A DNA stretch of 64,000 bases, taken from Marinobacter salicampi. Lineage in GTDB: Bacteria; Pseudomonadota; Gammaproteobacteria; Pseudomonadales; Oleiphilaceae. Below the pieces are notes generated by a model, which did no database searches, was not told the DNA's origin, and worked only from the letters and a program-made list of their open reading frames with translations. Within the stretch, counting starts at the first letter, position 1; each line of letters begins with the position of its first letter. A program made the translations under genes and the position numbers. Positions 46,028 to 56,753 of this stretch are shown here, in pieces. The stretch spans positions 124,001 through 188,000 of the forward strand of contig NZ_JAAMPF010000026.1 in NCBI RefSeq assembly GCF_011074795.1, read 5' to 3'.

Positions 46028-49000
46028 ATGAAGGTACGCAAGCTTGCGGTTGCTCTGGCTCTTGCGGGAGGGCTTGGTTCGGGTGTTGCTCAGGCACTGG
46101 GGTTGGGTGAAGTTGAACTTCAGTCCTATCTGAATGAGCCGCTGAACGCGGAAATTGCCCTGCGGAAGACGGAAGGTATCGATCCGGAAAATATCATCGT
46201 CGAGCTCGCGTCTAAAGAGAGCTATGATCGGCTGGGTATCGACCGGGACTATTTCCTTACCAACCTCAGATTCTCAGTAGAGTCCGAGCCTGGTGGCGGT
46301 CTGGTGGTTAATGTCACCTCCCGCCAACCGGTGCGGGAACCCTATCTTAATTTCCTCTTGAAAGTGACCTGGCCCAGCGGCCGGGTTCTGCGGGAATACT
46401 CTGTTCTGGTGGATCCTCCTGTCTATGCGGAAGAGTCCGGTGTCCGGGAACAGATCCAGGCGCCGTCGGAGTCGGCCCCGAGATCCGCTGAGTCTCAGGG
46501 TTCAGCCAGTCAGAGTCAGTCCCAGGCTTCCCAGCGGGAGCAGCGGTCAGAGCCGGCTCAAACCGGGCAGCAGCGTTCAGGCACGTCCCGCACCTACGGG
46601 CCTACCCAGGCGTCCGACACCCTCTGGACGATCGCAGTAGAGGTTCGGCCAGACAGCAGTGTGACAACGCAACAGGTCATGCTGGCCTTGCAGGACCTGA
46701 ACCCCGATGCCTTCATGGATGGCAACATCAACCGCCTCAAGCGTGGTCAGGTTTTGCGGACACCGACTCTGGACCAAGTCCAGAGGCGCAGTCGTAGTGA
46801 AGCCAATCGTCAGGTCGCGGCCCAGAACGAGGCATTTTCCGATGCCCGTCGCACGGTTGATGCCAGAGCCGGCGATGCAGGTGGCGCGGCAGCTGAAGCA
46901 CCGGCACAGACCCAGAGCGGCGATGAATTGAGGCTGATTGCCGCTGACGAAAGCGCAGGTCGTAGTGAAGACGAGGGCGGCTCAGCCGGGGGTGCCGGCA
47001 GCGGCGACGGTGCCGACAACGGCCAGGCCGTAGCGCTTGAAGAGCTGGACCGGACCCGCCGGGAAAACGAAGAACTTTCCTCCCGCCTTGACGATATGCA
47101 GGAGCAGGTAGCCACACTCCAGCGTCTTATCGAACTCAAGAACAGCCAGCTGGCGGAAATGCAGCAGGCCGGTGGCGAGCAGGACCCTGCCGGCGGGCAG
47201 GATGCTCCGGACGAACAGGCCGTTGGCGGTACAGGGGCTGAGGCAGAAACTGACGATGACGCCGCTGGCGGCGGGCAGGCTGATGATTCGGCCACCGCAG
47301 AGCAAGGCGGCGACCTTCAGTCACCGTCTGAATCCGAGGCTGTAGCGGGAACCGATGAAGAAACGGGGACTGATGCAGAAACGGGAACCGACGTTGACGC
47401 TGCCACAGATGACGAGTCTGAGCTGGCCTCGGATGAAGTCTCTCCTGACTCCGGTACCGAGGCAGAAACAGTCGATGGAGATGGTGACGGAACTGCCACA
47501 TCAGACGCCGGTTCGCCGGCCGAAAACGGCAGCGAAACCACAGCCCAGGCTGAGCCGGACGGGCAGCAGGCTGACTCCGGTACGCAGGAGCAGGAAGAGG
47601 TGGTAGCAGAGGCGCCGGCAGCGGCAGCTGAACCCGAAGCCGCCCAGTCGCCAGCTCCAGCGGCCAACCAGCCTGAGCCGGCCACCAAGGAAAAAGGCTT
47701 CCCCGGTAATATCATTGATGCTATCGCCAGTAACCCCCTGTACCAGGCGGCCCTCGGCGGCGGACTGGTACTGCTGTTGTTGCTGCTTCTGTTCCTTGCC
47801 CGCAGAAACGCCAATCGCGAGAAGGCATTCTATGAGCAGCTGAACAGCGAGACCGCTGGCGACGACGATCATTTCGCTCTCAGCGCGGAAGAGCCTGACG
47901 GCCACGACACTGAATCTGAAGAGGGCAGTGACCCCCTGGCAGATGCCGATGTTTACATCGCCTATGGCCGTCTTGATCAGGCAGCGCAATCTCTGGAAAG
48001 CGCCATCTCCCGTGAGCCAAGCCGCACGGATCTGCGTCTGAAACTGTTGGGCGTCTACGCTGACAGTCAGGACCGTGAAGCGTTCGAGAAGCAGCTTGGT
48101 GAACTGGAAGCTCTGGAAGATGAACATGCGATTGCCGAAGCGGTGGCACTCCGTTCAAGGCTTGAAGAAGCTGAATCAAGGCCGAGTATTGATGATCTTG
48201 AATCCCAGCTGAGGTCTGATTCCTACACCACACCGGATCTGCCGGAAGAGCAGCCTGTGGTCGATGATCAGCGTGGCGAAGATGAAGTTGTCGACGATAC
48301 CTTTGAGTCAGCCTTTGAAGATCTGGATCTTGGCGAGGAGAAGCCTGAAGCAAGCGAGGCAGCCCAGGCAGAGCCCGAAGCGGACAGTGACAAGCCCATT
48401 GAGTTTGATCTTTCCGGTTTCGAAGACGAAAGCGACCTTGAGGAGGAAGTCTCTGACAAGGAGCTGGAAGATCTCAGTCTTGAGCTTGAGAAATCATCGG
48501 ATGAGACCGATTTCAGTATCGATTTCGACTCCGATACTACCCTCGACGAGGCTAATGAACTGGTGACTCCTGAAAGTGAGGTAGAGGACCGGGCCGTCAC
48601 TGAAGAGCCACTGGACCTGGAAGATGAGTTTGCGTCCCTGGATCTGGAAGAGGCCGGTCTGGACAACGCTACGGGCGACGATGTCTATCAGAAGGAGCCG
48701 ACTCCGGAGCAGGCAGAGGAGCTGGTCACCTCGGAAGATGGGTCCCTGGACGAGTCATTCCTTGACGAGTTGGATGCAGAGCTGGACAAAGTGGCTGGTG
48801 AAGATACTGCGGTCGAGGGCAGCGATGAGCTTTCCGACGAGTCCCTTGATGATCTGGAGCTTGATGTATCGGACGAGGACCTTGCGCTGATGGAAGAAGT
48901 TGCTGACAGCGGCAAGGGGGATCGGCCGGCTGATCTGGAGCTGGACGATGAACTCGGCCTTGACGAAGCCCTTGACGCTGAAGAGCTCGAGGAATCCAGC

Positions 49001-49291
49001 GATCTAGATTCTGACCAGGCACCGCTCATTGAGCCTGAGGAGCCTGAATCCCTCGAGCCTGCGCCCAGAACACCGGAAAGTCGTGAAATCGACGATTCAG
49101 AACTGGGTGAAGAGGATGACTTCGACTTCCTGAGCGGCACCGATGAGGCTGCCACCAAGCTTGACCTGGCCCGCGCCTACGTCGAGATGGGTGATGCCGA
49201 TGGCGCCAGGGACATACTGGAAGAGGTTGCTATCGAAGGCACCGATGAGCAGAAAGCGGAAGCCAAGGATATGCTTAATAACCTGGGCTGA
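46028..49291 (+). CDS. fimV: Type IV pilus/polarity hub protein FimV
   Basis: 1087 residues. In order: a signal peptide (VALALAGGLGSGVAQA); the FimV N-terminal domain (LGLGEVELQSYLNEPLNAEI); a LysM domain at about 190-245 (ASDTLWTIAVEV to RLKRGQVLRTP) for peptidoglycan; a coiled coil at about 338-375; a very acidic Glu/Asp/Gly linker; one membrane helix at about 575-592 (LGGGLVLLLLLLLFLA); a highly acidic cytoplasmic part with TPR-like segments (ADVYIAYGRLDQAAQSLESAI); and the conserved C-terminal FimV domain (KLDLARAYVEMGDADGARDILEEV). It organises pili, twitching and polar proteins and activates CyaB in Pseudomonas. Confidence 0.95.
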   Translation: MKVRKLAVALALAGGLGSGVAQALGLGEVELQSYLNEPLNAEIALRKTEGIDPENIIVELASKESYDRLGIDRDYFLTNLRFSVESEPGGGLVVNVTSRQPVREPYLNFLLKVTWPSGRVLREYSVLVDPPVYAEESGVREQIQAPSESAPRSAESQGSASQSQSQASQREQRSEPAQTGQQRSGTSRTYGPTQASDTLWTIAVEVRPDSSVTTQQVMLALQDLNPDAFMDGNINRLKRGQVLRTPTLDQVQRRSRSEANRQVAAQNEAFSDARRTVDARAGDAGGAAAEAPAQTQSGDELRLIAADESAGRSEDEGGSAGGAGSGDGADNGQAVALEELDRTRRENEELSSRLDDMQEQVATLQRLIELKNSQLAEMQQAGGEQDPAGGQDAPDEQAVGGTGAEAETDDDAAGGGQADDSATAEQGGDLQSPSESEAVAGTDEETGTDAETGTDVDAATDDESELASDEVSPDSGTEAETVDGDGDGTATSDAGSPAENGSETTAQAEPDGQQADSGTQEQEEVVAEAPAAAAEPEAAQSPAPAANQPEPATKEKGFPGNIIDAIASNPLYQAALGGGLVLLLLLLLFLARRNANREKAFYEQLNSETAGDDDHFALSAEEPDGHDTESEEGSDPLADADVYIAYGRLDQAAQSLESAISREPSRTDLRLKLLGVYADSQDREAFEKQLGELEALEDEHAIAEAVALRSRLEEAESRPSIDDLESQLRSDSYTTPDLPEEQPVVDDQRGEDEVVDDTFESAFEDLDLGEEKPEASEAAQAEPEADSDKPIEFDLSGFEDESDLEEEVSDKELEDLSLELEKSSDETDFSIDFDSDTTLDEANELVTPESEVEDRAVTEEPLDLEDEFASLDLEEAGLDNATGDDVYQKEPTPEQAEELVTSEDGSLDESFLDELDAELDKVAGEDTAVEGSDELSDESLDDLELDVSDEDLALMEEVADSGKGDRPADLELDDELGLDEALDAEELEESSDLDSDQAPLIEPEEPESLEPAPRTPESREIDDSELGEEDDFDFLSGTDEAATKLDLARAYVEMGDADGARDILEEVAIEGTDEQKAEAKDMLNNLG

Positions 49292-49320
49292 TCGTATATA
49301 ATCCAAAACTGAGCGTGCAG

Positions 49321-49353
49321 AACGCCGGGCCCTGATTCAGGCCCCGGCGTTTT
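49321..49353 (+). terminator. Rho-independent terminator after fimV
   Basis: An AACGCCGGG/CCCGGCGTT stem with a small internal irregularity is followed by TTTTGC and TTTTT. It lies 30 bases after the fimV stop, just before truA. Confidence 0.82.
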
Positions 49354-49385
49354 GCTTTTTATCCGTATAAACTCCGGTATTCCTC

Positions 49386-50234
49386 TTGTTTGAAATTCAG
49401 CCAGAATTAACCACCGACGCTGTCATTGGCGCCGGTCGTGTCGCCCTGGTGTTTGAATATGACGGCGCCGCTTACCATGGCTGGCAATACCAGAAATCCG
49501 GCATCCCCTCCGTGGAAGGAGTGTTACAAAAAGCCGTGGCCAAGGTGGCCGACCATCCCGTTGAGCTTGTCTGCGCAGGGCGGACAGATGCGGGGGTCCA
49601 TGCCAGTTACCAGGTCGTGCACTTCGATACCCCCTCAGTGCGTAGCCTGCGCTCCTGGGTGATGGGCATCAATACGGCTCTTCCCGGATCGGTGTCAGTG
49701 CATTGGGCCGGAAGCGTGGTTGAAGATTTCCATGCGCGATTTTCAGCCGTTTACCGGCGTTACCGTTACATTATCTATAATCACCCTGTACGCCCGGGCA
49801 TCATGCGCAGTCAGGTATCCTGGAACTACCGCCCCCTGGATGAGCTGGCGATGAATCGTGCGGCCCAGGCTCTGATAGGTGAGCATGATTTCTCATCCTT
49901 TCGCGCAGCCGGCTGTCAGTCCAGGACTCCGAACAGAAATCTCCACAGGATCGGGGTAACCCGTCATGGGGATTACGTCGTACTGGATGTCCAGGCCAAT
50001 GCATTTCTCCACCACATGGTCAGGAACATTGCCGGGGCTCTGATGTCCGTAGGCAGCGGGCAGCGACCGGAACGCTGGATTCATGACATACTGTGTCAGC
50101 GCAACAGAACCCTGGCAGGGGTTACGGCCCCGCCCCACGGATTATATCTGGTCGATGTGGGGTATCCTGTCGCTTTTGGCGTACCGCCGGGGCAGGCGGG
50201 GCCCGGGTTCGCCAGGCCCTGGTTCAGTCAGTAA
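49386..50234 (+). CDS. truA: tRNA pseudouridine(38-40) synthase
   Basis: 282 residues. It modifies the anticodon arm of many tRNAs. Family blocks: EYDGAAYHGWQYQ, the catalytic Asp in CAGRTDAGVHA, NYRPLDELAM and NAFLHHMVRNIAGAL. The start is uncertain: TTG at 49386 is the only upstream initiator that keeps the full N-terminus, and it has no ribosome site. It heads a conserved run: truA-trpF-trpB-trpA-accD-folC. Confidence 0.92.
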   Translation: MFEIQPELTTDAVIGAGRVALVFEYDGAAYHGWQYQKSGIPSVEGVLQKAVAKVADHPVELVCAGRTDAGVHASYQVVHFDTPSVRSLRSWVMGINTALPGSVSVHWAGSVVEDFHARFSAVYRRYRYIIYNHPVRPGIMRSQVSWNYRPLDELAMNRAAQALIGEHDFSSFRAAGCQSRTPNRNLHRIGVTRHGDYVVLDVQANAFLHHMVRNIAGALMSVGSGQRPERWIHDILCQRNRTLAGVTAPPHGLYLVDVGYPVAFGVPPGQAGPGFARPWFSQ

Positions 50235-50255
50235 AGTTGAGGCGTACGAGACCTG

Positions 50256-50891
50256 ATGAAAACCCGTGCAAAAATATGTGGTGTGACTACGCCTGAACAT
50301 GCATTGGCAGCCTCGAAGGCTGGCGCCGATGCCATTGGTCTTGTGTTCTATGACCCCAGTCCCCGCTCACTCGATATTGCCCGGGCTGCTGAGATAGCCT
50401 GCCGTGTGCCTGCGTTTGTCAGCGTGGTGGGTCTGTTTGTGAATCCTGAGGCGTCCTGGGTGAGGGAAGTGCTGGCCCGGGTGCCGCTGGATCTCCTTCA
50501 GTTTCATGGTGACGAGGAGGCCGCGTTCTGCGGGCAATTTGGCCGCCGTTGGATCAAGGCTGTGCGGGTCAGGCGCCGCGAAGACATTGAAGCTGCGTTT
50601 CGGACTTACCATAATGCATCAGGTCTGTTGGTGGATGCCTACGATCCCAACCTGTTCGGTGGTACCGGTAACGGTTTCGACTGGGCACTGATACCCGAGC
50701 AGCGCCCTTTGCCTGTGATTCTGGCAGGCGGCCTGACACCTGCCAACGTCGGCCGCGCCATAGAGCAGGTAAGACCTTGGGCTGTGGATGTCAGCGGCGG
50801 TGTAGAGCACGAAGGCCCATTGGCAACAAAAGGCATCAAGGACGTATCCCGAATTAACGAATTCATGAGAGAGGTTCAACGTGTCAATTAA
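50256..50891 (+). CDS. trpF: Phosphoribosylanthranilate isomerase
   Basis: 211 residues, a monofunctional TIM barrel. The N-terminal [14 protein letters not shown] carries the catalytic Cys, [18 protein letters not shown] has the catalytic Asp, and [14 protein letters not shown] and DVSGGVE form the phosphate grip. It is separate from TrpC, unlike the enteric fusion. It begins 21 bases after truA and overlaps trpB by 11 bases. Confidence 0.96.
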   Translation: MKTRAKICGVTTPEHALAASKAGADAIGLVFYDPSPRSLDIARAAEIACRVPAFVSVVGLFVNPEASWVREVLARVPLDLLQFHGDEEAAFCGQFGRRWIKAVRVRRREDIEAAFRTYHNASGLLVDAYDPNLFGGTGNGFDWALIPEQRPLPVILAGGLTPANVGRAIEQVRPWAVDVSGGVEHEGPLATKGIKDVSRINEFMREVQRVN

Positions 50892-52101
50892 ATTAACTGA
50901 CGATATGCTCAGCATGCTTCCGGATACGCGGGGCCACTTCGGAGCCTACGGCGGCCGGTTCGTATCTGAGACTCTGATGGATTCGCTGATGACGCTGGAG
51001 CGTGAATACCTGCGTCTGAAAAAGGATCCTGAGTTCCAGGCTCAGTTTGACAAGGATCTGGCCGACTACGTAGGCCGCCCAAGCCCCCTGTATTTCGCTG
51101 AACGGCTGACCAAGAAGGCCGGCGGGGCACAGATCTGGCTAAAGCGTGAAGACCTTAATCACACCGGCGCTCACAAGGTTAATAACACCATTGGTCAGGC
51201 CCTGCTTGCCAGCTTTCTGGGCAAGACCCGTATTATTGCAGAAACCGGCGCCGGCCAGCACGGTGTTGCAACAGCGACCGTATGCGCACGCCTGGGGCTT
51301 GAATGTCACATATTCATGGGCGCAGAAGATGTTCAGCGCCAGTCGTTGAACGTGTACCGCATGAAACTGCTCGGTGCTGAGGTACATTCGGTCACTGGCG
51401 GCACACGCACGCTGAAAGACGCCATGAACGACGCCATGCGTGACTGGGTGACTAATGTGGACGACACGTTTTACATTATCGGCACGGTGGCCGGTCCCCA
51501 TCCCTATCCTCTGCTGGTGCGGGACTTCCAGTCCGTCATTGGCCGTGAAACCCGCGAGCAATCCCTGCGTCAGGCCGGCAAACTGCCCGATGCACTGGTC
51601 GCCTGCGTGGGTGGCGGCTCTAATGCCATCGGCATGTTCTATCCTTTCCTGACTGATGAAAGCGTCGAACTCTACGGCGTTGAGGCGGGAGGTCTGGGAA
51701 TCGACACCGGCAAGCACGCAGCTCCGCTTTCTGCCGGTCGGCCGGGTGTGCTCCATGGCAATCGCACCTATCTGATGGAAGATGAGAATGGCCAGATTTC
51801 AGGTACCCATTCGGTCAGTGCCGGTCTCGACTATCCGGGTGTAGGTCCTGAGCATAGCTGGCTGAAAGACATCGGGCGGGCTCACTATGTGTCTGTGACG
51901 GACGACGAGGCAATGGCAGGTTTTCACCTTCTGACCCGCACCGAGGGCATCATGCCTGCGCTCGAAACAGCCCACGCGGTTTCCTATGCCATGAAACTTG
52001 CGGCTGAGATGGACAAGGACAAGATGATCGTCATCAATATCTCCGGCCGTGGTGACAAGGACATAAACACGGTCGCACAGCTTGACGGTATCAAGCTGTA
52101 A
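50881..52101 (+). CDS. trpB: Tryptophan synthase beta subunit
   Basis: 406 residues from a GTG. It condenses indole and serine using PLP bound to Lys99 in [13 protein letters not shown]. Other signatures: [39 protein letters not shown] and ISGRGDKD. The 11-base overlap with trpF implies coupled translation. In P. aeruginosa trpBA is a separate TrpI-controlled unit; here it is inside the trpF-accD run. Confidence 0.97.
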   Translation: MSIKLTDDMLSMLPDTRGHFGAYGGRFVSETLMDSLMTLEREYLRLKKDPEFQAQFDKDLADYVGRPSPLYFAERLTKKAGGAQIWLKREDLNHTGAHKVNNTIGQALLASFLGKTRIIAETGAGQHGVATATVCARLGLECHIFMGAEDVQRQSLNVYRMKLLGAEVHSVTGGTRTLKDAMNDAMRDWVTNVDDTFYIIGTVAGPHPYPLLVRDFQSVIGRETREQSLRQAGKLPDALVACVGGGSNAIGMFYPFLTDESVELYGVEAGGLGIDTGKHAAPLSAGRPGVLHGNRTYLMEDENGQISGTHSVSAGLDYPGVGPEHSWLKDIGRAHYVSVTDDEAMAGFHLLTRTEGIMPALETAHAVSYAMKLAAEMDKDKMIVINISGRGDKDINTVAQLDGIKL

Positions 52102-52190
52102 GTCACCGGCTGTTCAGGTAGGCCGGACCAGCATGACAAGTGATGAGGCCGCTTTTCGGGGCGGATTCGAGCAATAACAAAGGAGCAGGC

Positions 52191-53003
52191 ATGAGTCGTA
52201 TTACCGGGGTGTTACAGGCATTAAAGGATCAGGGGCGCAAGGCGCTGATTCCGTTTATTACCGCGGGTGACCCCGCGCCGGACCAGACCGTTGCCCTGAT
52301 GCACACCCTGGTAGACGCAGGTGCCGATATTATCGAGCTGGGGGTTCCGTTTTCTGATCCCATGGCAGATGGCCCTGTCATCCAGCTTGCCTGTGAGCGA
52401 GCCCTCGTCCATGGCACCTCGTTGCGTCAGGTTCTGGGTATGGTGCGGACCTTCCGGGAAACCGACGACCGTACGCCGGTAGTCCTGATGGGCTACCTTA
52501 ACCCCATGGAAGCCATGGGTTATGGAGCGTTTGCGGACTTAGCCAAGGCGTCCGGCGTGGACGGCATACTGACGGTGGATCTGCCTCCGGAAGAGGCGGA
52601 CGAAGTGGCGCCTCTGTTCACGGCTCGGGAGCTGGACGCCATATTCCTGCTGTCACCGACCACCACTGACGACCGGATAAGGGCGATCAGTGAGCATTCA
52701 TCCGGTTATGTGTACTATGTTTCATTCAAGGGCGTTACCGGAGCTCAGGGCATCAATGTTGCGGAAGTCGCCGAGAAGGTGCAGCACATACATGAGTTGA
52801 CCGCCTTGCCGGTTGCCGTCGGGTTCGGGATTCGGGATGCAAAAACCGCAGCCGATGTGGGCAAAGTATCCGATGGTGTAATTGTTGGCAGCGTCCTTGT
52901 GGATACAATAGCGAATAATCAGGACAATCCCGAGCAGCTCAAGAAAGCTCTGACGGATCTGTTGCACCCGATGCGGGAAGCGCTGGACGGCCTTGCTTCC
53001 TGA
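52191..53003 (+). CDS. trpA: Tryptophan synthase alpha subunit
   Basis: 270 residues. It cleaves indole-3-glycerol phosphate. The catalytic Glu and Asp lie in [20 protein letters not shown], and [11 protein letters not shown] and [10 protein letters not shown] form the loop and phosphate site. The ATG at 52191 follows AAGGAG by five bases, so upstream in-frame codons back to 52140 are not used. It is about 90 bases from trpB. Confidence 0.97.
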   Translation: MSRITGVLQALKDQGRKALIPFITAGDPAPDQTVALMHTLVDAGADIIELGVPFSDPMADGPVIQLACERALVHGTSLRQVLGMVRTFRETDDRTPVVLMGYLNPMEAMGYGAFADLAKASGVDGILTVDLPPEEADEVAPLFTARELDAIFLLSPTTTDDRIRAISEHSSGYVYYVSFKGVTGAQGINVAEVAEKVQHIHELTALPVAVGFGIRDAKTAADVGKVSDGVIVGSVLVDTIANNQDNPEQLKKALTDLLHPMREALDGLAS

Positions 53004-53050
53004 CCCGCACCGGTGGCTGGACAGCAAGCCTTTAAGGACAGGATGACACC

Positions 53051-53977
53051 ATGAGTAACTGGCTGGACAAGATAATGCCGAGCATGATTCGCTCGGATTC
53101 CAAGCAGCGCACCAGTGTTCCGGAAGGGCTCTGGAAAAAATGTCCCAAGTGCGGGGGGTTTCTCTATAAGCCCGAGCTGGATAAAAACCTGGATGTGTGC
53201 CCCAAGTGCAATCATCACATGCGGGTTTCCGCCAGGCGCCGGTTGGATATTTTCCTCGACCCTGAGGATCGGGAAGAGATTGCCAATGAGCTGGAGCCCT
53301 GGGACCGCCTGAAATTCAAGGATACCCGCCGGTATAAAGAACGCCTGGCTCAGAACCAGAAGGCGACCGGAGAAAAAGACGCCCTGGTGGTCATCCGGGG
53401 TCGGACCCTCGGCGTGCCCCTGGTTGCCTGTTCCTTTGAGTTTGCCTTCCTGGGCGGTTCCATGGGACAGGTTGTGGGCGAAAAATTCGTCCGTGCGGCG
53501 AACATCTGCCTGGAAGAGCGGATTCCATTGGTGTGTTTTTCTGCCAGTGGCGGCGCCCGCATGCAGGAAGCCATTCTGTCCCTCATGCAAATGGCGAAAA
53601 CAGCGGCCGTTCTCGAGCGGATGAAGCAGGAAGGCATCCCCTACATCTCGGTACTGACGGACCCCGTGTTTGGCGGCGTATCCGCCAGTCTGGCCATGCT
53701 GGGGGATCTCAATATCGCTGAGCCCAATGCCCTGATTGGCTTCGCCGGCCCACGGGTCATTGAGCAGACCGTGCGTGAGAAGCTGCCGGAAGGTTTCCAG
53801 CGCAGCGAATTTCTGCTTGAGCATGGCGCTGTGGACATGATTCTCCACCGCCACAAGATGAGAGAAAGGATCGCATCGGTGCTGGCCAAGTTCACCGGTC
53901 AGGAAAAACCCGAGCGCGAGGCGCCCATTGAGTTCGAAGTGAGCGAAAAACCTGAGAGTGAAGCCCCTGAACAATAA
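53051..53977 (+). CDS. accD: Acetyl-CoA carboxylase carboxyltransferase subunit beta
   Basis: 308 residues. With AccA it transfers carboxyl from biotin to acetyl-CoA to make malonyl-CoA. The N-terminal zinc ribbon uses Cys31, Cys34, Cys50 and Cys53. The crotonase-fold core has [30 protein letters not shown] and [13 protein letters not shown] Glu/Pro-rich tail extends past the core and overlaps the folC start by 20 bases. Confidence 0.97.
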   Translation: MSNWLDKIMPSMIRSDSKQRTSVPEGLWKKCPKCGGFLYKPELDKNLDVCPKCNHHMRVSARRRLDIFLDPEDREEIANELEPWDRLKFKDTRRYKERLAQNQKATGEKDALVVIRGRTLGVPLVACSFEFAFLGGSMGQVVGEKFVRAANICLEERIPLVCFSASGGARMQEAILSLMQMAKTAAVLERMKQEGIPYISVLTDPVFGGVSASLAMLGDLNIAEPNALIGFAGPRVIEQTVREKLPEGFQRSEFLLEHGAVDMILHRHKMRERIASVLAKFTGQEKPEREAPIEFEVSEKPESEAPEQ

Positions 53978-55265
53978 TACTGTCGGGCCTGTAACGCCGG
54001 GCCCTGATTCCTCTCTGGATGACTGGCTGAGCTACCTGGAAGCCGTTCATCCCTCTGAAATTGATCTCGGTCTGGACCGCGTATTAACGGTGCTGCGCCG
54101 GCTGATGCCGGGCAGGCCCGGCGCCCGAATCATCACGGTGGGCGGTACCAATGGCAAGGGCAGCACTGTCGCCTGTCTTGAGGCGCTGCTTTTGCGTGCC
54201 GACCGGAAGGTGGGCGCCTATACGTCGCCCCATCTGCTGCGCTATAACGAGCGGATACGGATCAATGGTCGGGACGTCCCGGATTCCGCGATAATTGACG
54301 CGTTTGTGCGCATCCAGGCAGCCCGCGGCTCCGTTTCGCTCACCTATTTTGAGTTCGGTACGCTGGCTGCTTTCCTGGTCATGGAGGCGGCGGGCGTCGA
54401 AGACTGGCTGCTTGAGGTAGGCCTGGGTGGTCGACTTGATGCGGTCAATGTGCTCGATGCAGACCTGGCGATCATTACCTCTGTTGATATTGACCATGCG
54501 GCCTGGCTGGGGAATGACCGCGAATCCATAGGGTTTGAGAAAGCCGGTATTCTCAGAGTCAACCGGCCTGCAATCTTTGGCGACCTGGACCCGCCCCGTT
54601 CGGTTGTCCAGCAAGCTCGTGCGCAGCGTGTATCGCTATGGCGCCTGGGGGAGGAATACTGGATAAGCCATGACGGCTGTCAAGTGGAGGTTCCAGCCGC
54701 GAACCGGCGCATCCCGCTGCCGCTGATGCCGCTGCCGGTCACCAGTGTTGCAGCTGCGGTCCGTGCCGCGTTATGGCTGGCTCCCGAGCTGTCAGATAAG
54801 ATCATTTTTGACGCCCTGGCCAGGGTCCGGGTGCCTGGTCGATTTGAGCGTTTGAGAGCTGAGCCGGCGATTTTCGTTGACGTCGGCCATAATCCCCATG
54901 CCGCCACCTGGCTGGCAGACAGAGTCGAAGCCGCCCGAGCAGAGGCAGGCGGGGGCGCCACCGGCCGGGTCTTTGGTATATACGCCTGTCTGACTGACAA
55001 AGATGCCAGGGGCGTGGTTTCCGCTCTTGCCAATACGGTAAATCATTGGTTGCTGACCGGCCTGGATGTGCCAAGGGGGCTGGATACAGATGTTCTCGTG
55101 CAACGCCTGGAGGGGCTTCTGCCAGAGAATGGCTATGAAATCTGTCAGTCCGTCACCGAGGCGATTGACCGCGCCTTGGTTCAGGCCAGGCCAGAGGATG
55201 TGCTGATTATTTTTGGTTCTTTTTACACGGTTGCGTCTGCCCGGTCCTATCTGCTGGGTTCTTGA
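53958..55265 (+). CDS. folC: Bifunctional folylpolyglutamate/dihydrofolate synthase
   Basis: 435 residues from a GTG inside accD. The Mur-ligase-like P-loop is [33 protein letters not shown], the [34 protein letters not shown] block and DVGHNPHAA in the C-terminal domain complete the enzyme. It makes dihydrofolate and adds glutamates. The accD-folC overlap is conserved in relatives. Confidence 0.95.
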   Translation: MKPLNNNTVGPVTPGPDSSLDDWLSYLEAVHPSEIDLGLDRVLTVLRRLMPGRPGARIITVGGTNGKGSTVACLEALLLRADRKVGAYTSPHLLRYNERIRINGRDVPDSAIIDAFVRIQAARGSVSLTYFEFGTLAAFLVMEAAGVEDWLLEVGLGGRLDAVNVLDADLAIITSVDIDHAAWLGNDRESIGFEKAGILRVNRPAIFGDLDPPRSVVQQARAQRVSLWRLGEEYWISHDGCQVEVPAANRRIPLPLMPLPVTSVAAAVRAALWLAPELSDKIIFDALARVRVPGRFERLRAEPAIFVDVGHNPHAATWLADRVEAARAEAGGGATGRVFGIYACLTDKDARGVVSALANTVNHWLLTGLDVPRGLDTDVLVQRLEGLLPENGYEICQSVTEAIDRALVQARPEDVLIIFGSFYTVASARSYLLGS

Positions 55266-55423
55266 CCATAATCACTGTCCCCGCGCTGCGAAGACAGAGA
55301 TCTTTCTTAAATATGAGTCATGGATGTCCGGTGCTTTTGAGTTATCGTGTTCAGGCGGTTAGTATCCGCATGGGGTCGGAGTCGGCCGGTTCATGACAGT
55401 TTTTGGACGGGAGAGCGAATAAC

Positions 55424-56089
55424 GTGGATGGACTCAAGCAACGGGTAATTGGCGCGCTGGTTCTGGTGTCGCTGGCGGTGATTTTTGTGCCCATGCTTTT
55501 TGATGAGCCCCATACTGAGCGCTCGTCCCGCCTGATTGATATACCCGAGGAGCCACCGTTCCCCGAAGTCCAGCAACCGCCTGAGCCGGATGCCGAGCCG
55601 CCTTCCTATCGTCTCGAAGAACCTGTGGACACTGGCACCAGAGCCCGGCCCCAGGATGAGCCACAACCAGAACCGAGCGCGCCGGTCGAACCCGATCAGC
55701 AGCAGCCGGTTCCTGATCAGCCATCAGCCGCGCAGCAGACCCAGGTGGAGCCTCGGTCGGAGGCGAAGCCTGAGCCTGAGCCCGAACCCGAACAAGCCCC
55801 TGAACAAGAAGCGAAAACCCAGACCAGCGCCGAGTTCGCCCGTTCCCTTGAGGGCGCCTGGCTTGTCCAGCTGGCCAGCTTTGGCGATGCTGACAACGCA
55901 CGCAGGCTCAGGGACAAGGTCCGCGAACAGGGTTATGACTCCCATGTTCAGAAAGTAGAGCAGGGTGACACCACGTTTACTCGCGTTTTTTCGGGACCCT
56001 TTGCCGAAAAGGCCGATGCCGAAAAGGCTAAAAAGGCCCTCGATAGCTCATTCGGCGTTAATTCGCTGGTTACCTCCGGAGGCAAGTGA
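55424..56089 (+). CDS. dedD: DedD-like SPOR-domain membrane protein
   Basis: 221 residues from GTG. One membrane helix (about 8-27, VIGALVLVSLAVIFVPMLF) is followed by a Pro/Glu-rich periplasmic linker and a C-terminal SPOR domain (WLVQLASFGDADNARRLRDKV to AEKAKKALDSSFGV), which binds denuded septal peptidoglycan. DedD aids constriction in E. coli. The GTG at 55424 aligns with Pseudomonas homologues (start, then 'GLKQRVIGALVLV'); GGGAG is 11 bases upstream, and a TTG seven codons earlier is less likely. Confidence 0.9.
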   Translation: MDGLKQRVIGALVLVSLAVIFVPMLFDEPHTERSSRLIDIPEEPPFPEVQQPPEPDAEPPSYRLEEPVDTGTRARPQDEPQPEPSAPVEPDQQQPVPDQPSAAQQTQVEPRSEAKPEPEPEPEQAPEQEAKTQTSAEFARSLEGAWLVQLASFGDADNARRLRDKVREQGYDSHVQKVEQGDTTFTRVFSGPFAEKADAEKAKKALDSSFGVNSLVTSGGK

Positions 56090-56175
56090 CCTGAACGAGT
56101 TTTCCCACGATTGCGGTTTGGTGTGGTCCGGATTCCTGATAGAATCCGCGCTCTCGTTTCTCAGCCGGGTTGCTC

Positions 56176-56721
56176 ATGAACGCGCTGATCTGGATAGATT
56201 GGGTCATCATCGCTGTTATTGCCGTTTCAACGCTCATCAGCCTGAAACGCGGATTTGTAAAAGAAGCGCTGTCTCTCATCACCTGGGTCGGCGCCTTTAT
56301 TATCGCCCGCACTTTTCACCCACAGATGCAATCTCTGCTTGAGAGCACTGTGGAAACTCCCATGGTTCGCCTGATCGCCGCGTTTGCTATTCTGTTCTTC
56401 GGCACCCTGATCATCGGCGCCCTGATCAACAATATGATCGGTCATCTGGTCAGGGCCACGGGACTGTCAGCTACGGACCGGGTTCTGGGTATGGGGTTCG
56501 GGCTGTTGCGTGGACTTGTCGTGGTCATCGTAGCCATTGCATTCACCCGTTATACACCGCTGTCAGAGGATACCTGGTGGCGAACCTCCATCATGATTGA
56601 CCGGCTGGCCGTCGTGGAAGACTGGTCCAGACGCACGCTTGGCGACGAATTCGGCCGTTACCTGGGTCCTGCCGCCGAGCCGGAACCCGGCGGAGTCTCT
56701 GCTGAGGCCCGGGCCCGCTAA
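56176..56721 (+). CDS. cvpA: CvpA family membrane protein
   Basis: 181 residues with about four membrane helices (for example [48 protein letters not shown] and [15 protein letters not shown]). It is the inner-membrane protein first linked to colicin V export and later to bile and envelope stress. It precedes purF by 32 bases, the conserved pair in gammaproteobacteria. The ATG at 56176 is preferred to a TTG two codons earlier. Confidence 0.93.
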   Translation: MNALIWIDWVIIAVIAVSTLISLKRGFVKEALSLITWVGAFIIARTFHPQMQSLLESTVETPMVRLIAAFAILFFGTLIIGALINNMIGHLVRATGLSATDRVLGMGFGLLRGLVVVIVAIAFTRYTPLSEDTWWRTSIMIDRLAVVEDWSRRTLGDEFGRYLGPAAEPEPGGVSAEARAR

Positions 56722-56753
56722 AATTCTTTTTTGCTCTGGAGAAGTCAGCACTT

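Noticed and set aside
52919..53974. 351-codon leftward open frame over accD
   Set aside because: It runs antisense to a fully conserved accD, and its product has no family resemblance.
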